From Xanthomonas translucens pv. cerealis (GTDB taxonomy: Bacteria; Pseudomonadota; Gammaproteobacteria; Xanthomonadales; Xanthomonadaceae), in assembly GCF_006838285.1 (NCBI RefSeq), contig NZ_CP038228.1, forward strand, positions 2,046,001 through 2,110,000: 64,000 nt of DNA, read 5' to 3'. The notes under the pieces are model-generated. The model was not told the DNA's origin. It searched no databases and saw only the letters and a list, made by a program, of their open reading frames with translations. Numbering within the stretch: the first letter of the stretch is position 1; every line of letters starts with the position of its first letter. Below, in pieces: positions 45,159 to 53,011 of the stretch. The position numbers and the translations under genes are program-made.

Positions 45159-46511
45159 GTGTCTCATGTAAGCAGGATGTCGAAAGTATTTTGGGGCGAA
45201 GGGCTGTTTCTGCGGCCGCAGCATTTCCAGCGCCAGGACACTTACCACGAAGCAAGGCTGCAGGATCTGGCGCAGACGCTGCATCCGTATGGCTGGGGAA
45301 CGCGGCGGATCCGCTTCGATCCGCAAAGCATGGCCAGCGGCAGCTTGCGTGCGCTCGACCTGTCGGTGGTCTTTGCCGATGGCGAATCGTACGACGCGCC
45401 GGCGCAAGACGCGCTGCCCGATGCGCTGTCGCTGAATGACCTCCCCGCCGGCATCCAGATCACCACGGTGTACCTGGCGCTGCCGTTGCTGCGCGACGAC
45501 GGCGGCAACTGCAGCGATGCGGAGGGTTCGCAGCTGGCCCGCTACCAGCAGCTCAACCGGCCGACCAGCGACCTGTACACCGACGCGGCCGAATCGGAAC
45601 TGGCGTACCTGAGCAAGGCGGTGAAGCTGCTCACCGACGACAGTCCGCGCGATCCGTACGTGACCGTGCCGGTGGCGCGCGTGCGCCGCACCCCGACCGG
45701 CGGCTTCGAGCTGGACGAGGACTTCATCCCGCCATGCGCGCACATCGACGCCTCGCCGACGCTGTATCGCGAACTGCGCGGCCTGCTCGATTCGCTGCAG
45801 GCCAAGGTCGATGCGCTGTACGGGCTGCATCGGCAACCGTCGCAGCACATCATCGAATTCCGCTCCGGCGACATCGCCTCGTTCTGGCTGCTGCATACCG
45901 CCTGCTCCTCGTTCGGCGCGCTGTCGCACCTGTTCCATCATCCGCAACTGCACCCCGAGCGCCTGCACCAGGAACTGCTGCGCATGGCCGGCGCGTTGCT
46001 GACGTTCTCCAACGCCTACCAGCTCAACGACCTGCCCCGGTACAGCCACGCCGCGCCGGAAGCCTGCTTCCAGCGCCTGTTCCAGATCGTGCGCGACCTG
46101 CTCGACACGGTGATCTCGGCGCGCTACTTCAAGATCGCGCTGAGCGAGGTCAAGCCGTCGTTCCACCTGGGCCGGATCGATTCGCAGCGGATCGACGAGA
46201 ACGCCGCGTTCTACCTGAGCGTGTCGGCCGACATGCCCGGGCCGGAACTGGTGCAGACGGTGCCGGTGCGGTTCAAGGTCGGTGCGCCGGACGACGTCGA
46301 GAAGTGCGTGCTGTCGGCCCTGCCGGGCGTGAAGCTGACCCACGCCGCGCAGGTGCCGGCGGCGATCCCGGTCCGTCCCGGCAGCTACTATTTCGCCCTG
46401 GAAGCGCGCGGGCCGCTGTACGAGCGCATGCTCAAGGCGCAGTCTATGATGCTCTATGTGCCGTCGGGCATTGACGACCTCAAGATGGAACTTGTTGCGG
46501 TGACCTCATGA
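45159..46511 (+). CDS. tssK: TssK, T6SS baseplate-to-membrane connector
   Basis: About 450 aa. I choose the GTG at 45159 because AAGGA lies seven bases upstream; the ATG at 45177 (MSKVFWGEGLFLRPQHFQ) and an upstream ATG at 45084 are alternatives. KVFWGEGLFLRPQHFQRQD is the TssK hallmark, and FRSGDIASFWLLHTACSSF and YFKIALSEVKPSFHLGRID are typical of the middle. TssK trimers attach the TssEFG wedges to TssL and TssM. Its stop overlaps the tssL start. A piece of about 70 bases of this gene (near 45530-45595) recurs at 52737-52802. Confidence 0.95.
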   Translation: MSHVSRMSKVFWGEGLFLRPQHFQRQDTYHEARLQDLAQTLHPYGWGTRRIRFDPQSMASGSLRALDLSVVFADGESYDAPAQDALPDALSLNDLPAGIQITTVYLALPLLRDDGGNCSDAEGSQLARYQQLNRPTSDLYTDAAESELAYLSKAVKLLTDDSPRDPYVTVPVARVRRTPTGGFELDEDFIPPCAHIDASPTLYRELRGLLDSLQAKVDALYGLHRQPSQHIIEFRSGDIASFWLLHTACSSFGALSHLFHHPQLHPERLHQELLRMAGALLTFSNAYQLNDLPRYSHAAPEACFQRLFQIVRDLLDTVISARYFKIALSEVKPSFHLGRIDSQRIDENAAFYLSVSADMPGPELVQTVPVRFKVGAPDDVEKCVLSALPGVKLTHAAQVPAAIPVRPGSYYFALEARGPLYERMLKAQSMMLYVPSGIDDLKMELVAVTS

Positions 46512-47299
46512 TGAACCCCCTGCCCCCCACCCCCGGCCCGATGCCGTCGCTGACCGCGCAGGCGCCGCACGGCCTGGCCAGCGCGCATCCCTCCACGCCG
46601 CAGAGCCTGCTCGACCTGATGGCCGACGGCTTCTACCTGTTGCTGCTGCTCAAGCGCGCGCAGATGCCCGGCGACACCGAATCCTTCGTGCAGTCGGTGC
46701 AGACATTCCTCGATGGCGTGGAACGCGGCGCGGTCAAGCTCGGCATCGCGTCCGAGGACATCTACGCGGCCAAATACGCGTTCTGCGCGGCGGTGGACGA
46801 AGCGATCCTGTCGCAGCCCTCGGCCCTGCACGAAACCTGGGAACGCAATCCGCTGCAGCTGCGCCTGTTCGGCGAACACCTGGCCGGCGAGCATTTCTTC
46901 GATCGCCTGGAAGAGCTGCGCCGCCAGGGCGCCGTGCGCCTGCCCTCGCTGGAGATCTACCACTATTGCCTGCTGCTCGGCTTCGAAGGCAAGTATCGGC
47001 TGGAAGGGCCGGAGAAGCTCGGCTACCTGACCGCACGGCTGGGCGACGAGATCATCTATTTCAAGGGCAAGCGCACCGGTTTCGCACCGCATTGGCCGCC
47101 GCCGGACACCGTGCGCCATGCCTTGCGCCGTGTGGTGCCGCTGTGGCTGCCGGCCGCGCTGGTGGCCGGCTTCGGCCTGCTCGGCTTCTTCGGTCTGCGC
47201 CTGTCTCTGGACCATCAGACCGAGCAACGCATGGCCGCCTACAACCAGGTGGTGCAGATGCCGCAACGCACCGCGCACATTACGATCACCCTGCCGTGA
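46508..47299 (+). CDS. tssL: TssL (DotU/IcmH-like), inner-membrane T6SS protein
   Basis: 263 aa from an ATG at 46508 that overlaps the tssK stop. A Pro-rich start is followed by the DotU core: LMADGFYLLLLLKRA, AKYAFCAAVDEAILSQP and RLFGEHLAGEHFFDRLEEL. One C-terminal membrane helix (ALVAGFGLLGFFGLRLSL) and a short periplasmic end follow. There is no OmpA-like peptidoglycan-binding domain. VgrG5 begins 10 bases after its stop, where tssM might be expected, so the operon seems interrupted by cargo. The last about 200 bases recur in front of VgrG6. Confidence 0.95.
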   Translation: MMNPLPPTPGPMPSLTAQAPHGLASAHPSTPQSLLDLMADGFYLLLLLKRAQMPGDTESFVQSVQTFLDGVERGAVKLGIASEDIYAAKYAFCAAVDEAILSQPSALHETWERNPLQLRLFGEHLAGEHFFDRLEELRRQGAVRLPSLEIYHYCLLLGFEGKYRLEGPEKLGYLTARLGDEIIYFKGKRTGFAPHWPPPDTVRHALRRVVPLWLPAALVAGFGLLGFFGLRLSLDHQTEQRMAAYNQVVQMPQRTAHITITLP

Positions 47300-47309
47300 G
47301 TACGTCGAT

Positions 47310-50122
47310 ATGGATATGCCGACGCTGGCCGTCGCCCTCGCTAGTCTGGCGCAGCCGTCCCAACATGCCCGCCTGATCCAACTGCGCGCCCCGGTCGAGG
47401 GGCTGGTGGTGGAACGCTTCCACGGGCAGGAGGCGGTGTGCGGCGCCACCGTGCTGCAGATCGCGTGCCTGGCCACCTCGGCGTTTCTCGAGGCCGAGGC
47501 GCTGCTGGAGCAGCCGCTGGACCTGCAGCTACGCCAGGCCGACGGCACGCAACGCCACTGGCAGGGCCTGTGCACCGAAGTGGCGCAACTGGGCGGCGAC
47601 GGCGGCCTGGCCCGCTACCGGCTGACCCTGGCGCCGTGGACGGCGCTGCTGGAGCTGCGGCGCAACGCGCTGGTGTTCCAGGACCTGGACGCGCGCGCGA
47701 TCTGCGAACGGATCTTCGCCGACTACCCGCAGGCCGCGTTCCGCTTCGACGTGCAGGCTGCGTTGCCCGCGCACCCGATCACCACCCAATACCGCGAGAC
47801 CGACTGGGCCTTCGTCACCCGCCTGCTGGCCGAGGCCGGCCTGGCCTGGCGCTACGCGTACGCGCAGGACGAGGACAGCGAGGCGACCGCGGCCACGCTG
47901 GTGATCTTCGACCCGCAGGCGCAGGTGCCGGACAGCGGCACGATCCGCTTCCACCGCAGCGACGCGGCTGAGGCCGACGATGCGATCAGCGCCTTCGGCG
48001 AGCGCCGCGGCGTGGTGCCCACCGCCAGCACCGTGACCAGCTGGCACAGCGAGCAAGTGCGCGCGGTCGCCGCGCAGGCCCAGGCCGAGGCCGGCGCGCT
48101 GCCGCCGCTGGAGGTCTACGTGCAGCCGCGCGCCGGGCGTTTCGCCCAGGAGGCGACCGCGCAGGACCAGGCGCAGGCGCGGCTGGACGCGCTGCGCGTG
48201 CCGCACACGCTGCACGCCGGGGCCGGCAGCGCCCGCGTGCTGGCGGCCGGGGCGGCGTTCACCTTGCGCCAGCACGCCCAGCACGACGGCCAGCGGTTCG
48301 TTCCGGTGGCGATCGAGCACGTGGCGGTGAACAACCTGGGCCAGGGCATCGTCGCCCTGCTCGATGCGCCGGAGCTGGAGCACGGCAGCTACCGCAACCG
48401 CTTCCTGGCAGTGCCGGCGGCCACGCCGCTGCGCGCGCTGCCGCAGGACCGCCCGCGCATGCCCGGGCCGCAGAGCGCGCGCGTGGTCGGCGTGGCCGAC
48501 GCGGCTGTGAGCCCGAGCCGCGACCACCAGGTGCGGATCCAGTTCCCGTGGCAGCGCGGCGACCAGCCCACTCCCGGCGGGTTGACCGACAGCGCCAGCA
48601 CCGCGCCCGGCCACGCGCCGGGCGACCAGCGCGCCGGCACCTGGGTGCCGGTGGCCGAGTGGGTGGCCGGCCCCAACTGGGGCAGCCACTTCCTGCCGCG
48701 CATCGGCAGCGAAGTGCTGGTGGAGTTCCTGCACGGGGACATCGACCAGCCGCGCATCACCGGCCAGCTGTACAACGGCGAGGTCGCCCCCCCTTCGGCG
48801 GCGGCCTGGACGAGAGCGCCAGCCACCCCGGCACGCTCAGCGGCCTGCACACCCAGTCCCACGACGGCAGCGGCACCCAGCAATGGCTGCTGGACGACAC
48901 CCCCGGCCAGCTGCGCACGCGCCTGCACACCTCGCTGGCCGACACCCGGCTGGAACTGGGCTACCTGGTCCAGCACAGCGACACCGCCCGCGGCGCGCTG
49001 CGCGGCCAGGGCTTCGAACTGGCCTCCCAGGGCTGGGGCAACGTGCATGCCGCGCAAGGCCTGCTGCTGTCCAGCAGCGCCCGCGGCCAGGGCGCCTCGA
49101 CCGCGCTGGACGTGGCCGAGGCGGTGGCCCAGTTGCAAGGCGCCGAACGCACCGCCCAGGCGCTGCACGACACCCTGACCCAGCAACAGGTGCCCGGCCT
49201 GGACGCCCATCCCAGCGTGACCCGGCTGCGCGAGGCGATCGACCCGCAGGCGCAGGGCAAGTACACCGCTGCGGTCGGCGGCCAGCCGGCGACCAAGCCG
49301 GCCGACGGCGGCCGCGACGGCCAGGCGCCGGTGGAACGATTCGCCGAGGCGCGCCTGCTCGGCGAGTCGCCGGACCACATCGCCTGGACCACCCCGGCCA
49401 GCGCGGTGGCCTATGCCGGGCAGGCCCTGCAGTTGACCGTGCAGCACGATGCGCAGCTGAGCGCCGGGCAGACCCTGTCGGCGGTGTCCGGCCAGCACAC
49501 CGCGCTGTTCGCCCAACGCGGGCCGATCAAACTGATCGCCGCCGCCGGCCCGGTGAGCCTGCAGGCGCATACCGGCGCGCTGGAACTGCTGGCCGACCAG
49601 GCGGTGACCGTCACCGCCACCGACACCCGCATCGACGTGCTGGCGCAGCACAAGATCGTGCTGCAGGCCGGACAGACCCGCCTCACCCTGGAAGGCGACG
49701 ACATCACCTTCGCCTGCCCGGGACAGTTCACGGTCAAGGCCAGTCGGCATCCGTTCTTGGGTGGGGAGATGAAGACCGTCGCCATCCCCCCGCTGCCGGA
49801 AGAACGCCTTCCCCTGCAAACGCTGTCGCTTGATCATCGCTACCACGACGATCAGGGCCTGGCCGGTGCTGACTACGTGGTCACCCTGGCCGATGGAGGC
49901 AAACGGCACGGCACGCTCGACGCGCAGGGACGCGCCGAGGTGGCGAATGTCCCCGGCGGCTCGGCCGAGGTGGTGTTCTCGCCGATGCCGGGCCTGTTCG
50001 GCCGCAAGGACATGACGCCCACGCCCGATCACGCGGCCAATCCTGCCGATGCAAGGCTGGACGGCGTGGTGGACAAGTATCTGGCCGCCGCCACCGCCGA
50101 TTCCGGTAAAGGAGTGCAGTGA
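47310..50122 (+). pseudogene. vgrG: VgrG5: vgrG of the right lineage with one frameshift
   Basis: Starts at an ATG at 47310 (or 47316, MPTLAVALASLAQPS). The head (TTQYRETDWAFVTRLLAEAGLAWRY) and OB fold (WVPVAEWVAGPNWGSHFLP, about residue 450-500) read well. Near 48787 this copy has seven C where VgrG6 and VgrG7 have eight, so the frame shifts after GEVAPP; the rest is in the other frame up to 50122. After the common RHPFLG (about 49750) it has its own extension with VVTLADGGKRHGTLDAQGRA, a transthyretin-like fold often found on VgrG C-termini, which probably carries the cargo encoded next. If the missing C is a sequencing error, this is an intact spike of about 937 aa. Confidence 0.85.
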
Positions 50123-51660
50123 TGGGGGCTACACCTGCGGCATCTCCCCCCGGCGGACTCAGTTGGAGCCAGTTCCAGGCGATGGCGGCCGATGTCGGCA
50201 GCTGGACCTGGGGCACGGTGCAAGGCGCCTTCAACGAGAAGGCCTCGCTGTCGCAGATCCTGGTGGATGCGGTGATCGGCATGATCCCGCTGGTGGGCGA
50301 CGTCACCGCGGCGCGCGACATCATCGCTGTGGTCATCCGCCTGATCGACGATCCGGAGGCGCGCGAACGGGTCTGGGAATGGGTGTTGCTCGTGGTGCTG
50401 GTGCTGGCCTTGGTGCCGGTGATCGGTGGCGTCATCAAGGGCGTGGGCCGCATCCTGTGCAAGGTATTCAAGGCCGCCGCCGAACTGCGCGGCGCCGCGC
50501 GTGCCGCGCACCTGTTGCAAGGTGCCAAGGACATCATCGCCTTCCTCAACCGCATCGGCACGCGCAACGCCGAGGCATGGCTGCTGCGGCTGAAGTTTGC
50601 CGACTATCAAGCGCAGATCCTGGAACGGTTCGCCGCGCTCACCAATACCCTCGCCTCGGTGCTGCGCAAGGCCAATGCACGGATGGGGGCGCTGATGCCG
50701 GGGATGTTGACACAGCGAATCAAGGAACTGATCGGCGGTCTGGGCACCTTGCGCACGACAGCCGAGCAGATGATCCCCAAGGCGATCAAGGAACTGGACC
50801 AGAACCTGCGCGAACTGCAGGCCTACGTGCGCAGCGGCGGCGAGACGACCAGCCGGGTGGCGCTGCACCGGGTGGCCACCGGCGAGCGCGTCATCACCCG
50901 CGCCGACGAAGCGCGCCTGGTGGAAGATGGCGTGCTACCGGTGCGGTCTAGCCGGGGCGGGTTCAAGCAGAATCCGGCGCTGGTGAAAAGACCTGAGCAA
51001 TGGGAACACTTGTACAAGCCGGAAGACGGGTATCCGAACTTGGCGGACAGGCAAAAGGAAGGTGTCTATCAAGCTCTACAAGCCTACTCAGGGAAAATGA
51101 TCAACAGGCAACTCCGTGACGGCGAAAAAGTTTTCCGTGCCTTTGGCGAGGAAGGGGTGACGCACAGTGTTAACGTGGGTTCGACCTCGCCAGGTGGCAT
51201 GTGGTGGGGCATTGGCGAGGCGCCTCAAAGCGCCCAGGAATGGCGTCCGTCCACCGCAGTACTGGACGAATTCAACCGCAATGGATTTATCGTCACCGGC
51301 AAGGTAAGCGGCGAAAATGGACCCAAGGCGGTGGTCGGCACGGTTGCCGAGCAAGTGGGCGTCATATTGCCAGGGCAATACCTGCCTGGTGGCGCCACGC
51401 AGGCATTTTTCTCCCTGGACAAACCGGTAGCGGAACAACTGACGGCTCTGGGCAAGCTTGCCATTAAAGACAACAAGCCGTTTACGTGGATCGACCCGGC
51501 GAGTGGCATGAGTTTCGAAGTGAAGCCGACCGGCTGGAAGGATGTCAACGGCATCATCGGTTACTTCCATACGCCTGGCCCGACCAGCGTCACAACCGTC
51601 CGACTTGCAGAGCGCGAGCAAGCGACCAAGGAGCATCGTCAAGTGGTGGTATCGCCGTGA
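50122..51660 (+). CDS. T6SS effector with membrane helices and possible TNT-like NADase C-terminus
   Basis: 512 aa from an ATG at 50122 that overlaps the VgrG5 stop (TGATG), with AAAGGAG upstream. Residues about 45-115 hold hydrophobic helices around MIPLVGDVTAARD and LLVVLVLALVPVIGGVI, a pattern seen before C-terminal toxins of polymorphic effectors. A helical middle follows. The C-terminal about 150 residues hold VFRAFG (Arg 339), GSTSPGGMWWGIGEAP, an Ile/Val strand and LPGQYLPGGATQAFF (Gln 427). The order R-x-FG then PGG-x-TQ resembles the TNT NAD glycohydrolase family (RFG and PGGGTQ), but the similarity is remote and rests on my reading of motifs. An Imm71-like gene follows. Confidence 0.75.
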   Translation: MGATPAASPPGGLSWSQFQAMAADVGSWTWGTVQGAFNEKASLSQILVDAVIGMIPLVGDVTAARDIIAVVIRLIDDPEARERVWEWVLLVVLVLALVPVIGGVIKGVGRILCKVFKAAAELRGAARAAHLLQGAKDIIAFLNRIGTRNAEAWLLRLKFADYQAQILERFAALTNTLASVLRKANARMGALMPGMLTQRIKELIGGLGTLRTTAEQMIPKAIKELDQNLRELQAYVRSGGETTSRVALHRVATGERVITRADEARLVEDGVLPVRSSRGGFKQNPALVKRPEQWEHLYKPEDGYPNLADRQKEGVYQALQAYSGKMINRQLRDGEKVFRAFGEEGVTHSVNVGSTSPGGMWWGIGEAPQSAQEWRPSTAVLDEFNRNGFIVTGKVSGENGPKAVVGTVAEQVGVILPGQYLPGGATQAFFSLDKPVAEQLTALGKLAIKDNKPFTWIDPASGMSFEVKPTGWKDVNGIIGYFHTPGPTSVTTVRLAEREQATKEHRQVVVSP

Positions 51661-52736
51661 GCAGCAATTTTCCCGAGGGTCTAAAGCTTCCCAACGAACT
51701 CGAACGTCGGCAGATGTTCTACCAGCTGAAGAAAGAATCTTCGTTCACTGCATGGAACCGGATGCTTGAGCTGTATCAAGCGTGGGCGGATGTGACAGAA
51801 GAAAGTGTGCGGCAAGCCGATGCGCAAGGTTGGTTGGAGAAAAGCGGGATTAAAGAGTTGGATTACGTCGGAATACTGAAGGGACTCGCCCATCAGGAAG
51901 AAGGCGTGCGCAGGCTACGCAAGGGCGACAAGCGCGTCTTCAAGTTCGATGCCAACGGTGAATTCGTGATGGCCAACCGCCAAGTGAGTCATTGGATCGA
52001 ATTTGTATGGAGGGTCGAAGTCGGGGAAATGAATATAAATCGAGAGATGACGCCGCTGTGGCATGAATTTTCTGAATGCCTCGAAAATATGCGCCATCTC
52101 GGAAACGAAATCTGGGCAGATATCATCGAAGGTCGTTACTTCGAAGATCCCGCACCCAATATCTATGGCAAGTGGTTCCAGGAAAATGTAGCTAAAATGC
52201 ACTTTCCTCCGATCATCCCGGACGTACCTGACCCCGTTGAGAACACGCTGGTTGCCACTGGCAGTCGTATTCCCTGCTCGGGCATCTGGGAGCCGGTGGA
52301 TGCGCCGAAGCCAAAGAAATTCAGCCTGTTTTCCAAACCGGATATACCGACTGGATTTTTGCCTTATATAGGCGCACTCAATTATCTTCATGATGGTTCG
52401 CCTGCACCACAAGCCGGCCAAATTGTGAGGGACGCAAGCATCGACATCAATGTCGTCTGGCGCCTGATCTGGCGCGACGACCGCTACGAGGACGGCACCA
52501 TTCCGGAAGAAGAGGCCGGCTATGTGTTCATGCAGCGCAATGAACGTGCGGGCGCCGCCGCAGCAAATTACCAGCCGCAGCGCCGGCAGGTATCGGCCAT
52601 GAGCGGTCAACGCGCATCCCAGGCCGGCCGTTGGCTGGTCATGGACGATCTCAACGCGGCCGCGCAGTTCAACGCGGGCGACGAGCTTCCGTTGCACGAG
52701 GGCCGCAAGGTGCAATGGGTACTCGCCGAACCTTGA
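51657..52736 (+). CDS. Imm71/Imm72-like immunity protein
   Basis: 359 aa from a GTG at 51657 that overlaps the effector stop (GTGA). No signal peptide or membrane segment, so it is cytoplasmic, which fits a toxin acting on a cytoplasmic target such as NAD. The start ELERRQMFYQLKKESSFTAWNRM and WADVTEESVRQ recall the Imm71 family. The C-terminal domain (SGIWEPVDAPKP, then DINVVWRLIWRDDRYEDGTIPEEEAGYVF) recalls Imm72. The family assignment is from memory of these patterns. It is the only right-arm immunity protein without an export signal. Confidence 0.75.
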   Translation: MSSNFPEGLKLPNELERRQMFYQLKKESSFTAWNRMLELYQAWADVTEESVRQADAQGWLEKSGIKELDYVGILKGLAHQEEGVRRLRKGDKRVFKFDANGEFVMANRQVSHWIEFVWRVEVGEMNINREMTPLWHEFSECLENMRHLGNEIWADIIEGRYFEDPAPNIYGKWFQENVAKMHFPPIIPDVPDPVENTLVATGSRIPCSGIWEPVDAPKPKKFSLFSKPDIPTGFLPYIGALNYLHDGSPAPQAGQIVRDASIDINVVWRLIWRDDRYEDGTIPEEEAGYVFMQRNERAGAAAANYQPQRRQVSAMSGQRASQAGRWLVMDDLNAAAQFNAGDELPLHEGRKVQWVLAEP

Positions 52737-53001
52737 TTCGCAACTGGCCCGCTACCAGCAGCTCAACCGGCCGACCAGCGACCTGTACACCGACGCGGCC
52801 GAACCGGACAACGTGCGCCATGCCTTGCGCCGTGTGGTGCCGCTGTGGCTGCCGGCCGCGCTGGTGGCCGGCTTCGGCCTGCTCGGCTTCTTCGGTCTGC
52901 GCCTGTCTCTGGACCACCAGACCGAGCAGCGCATGGCCGCCTACAACCAGGTGGTGCAGATGCCGCAACGCACCGCGCACATTACGATCACCCTGCCGTG
53001 A
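52737..53001 (+). pseudogene. Fused fragments of tssK (internal) and tssL (3' end)
   Basis: Bases 52737-52802 repeat an internal piece of tssK (coding QLARYQQLNRPTSDLYTDAA). At about 52803 they switch to the last about 200 bases of tssL (VRHALRRVVPLWLP to the stop), which then run into VgrG6 with the same 10-base spacer as at tssL-VgrG5. The tssL part includes the C-terminal membrane helix. This is a scar of the duplication that created VgrG6. It also supplies VgrG6 with the native ribosome-binding context. Confidence 0.88.
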
Positions 53002-53011
53002 GTACGTCGAT

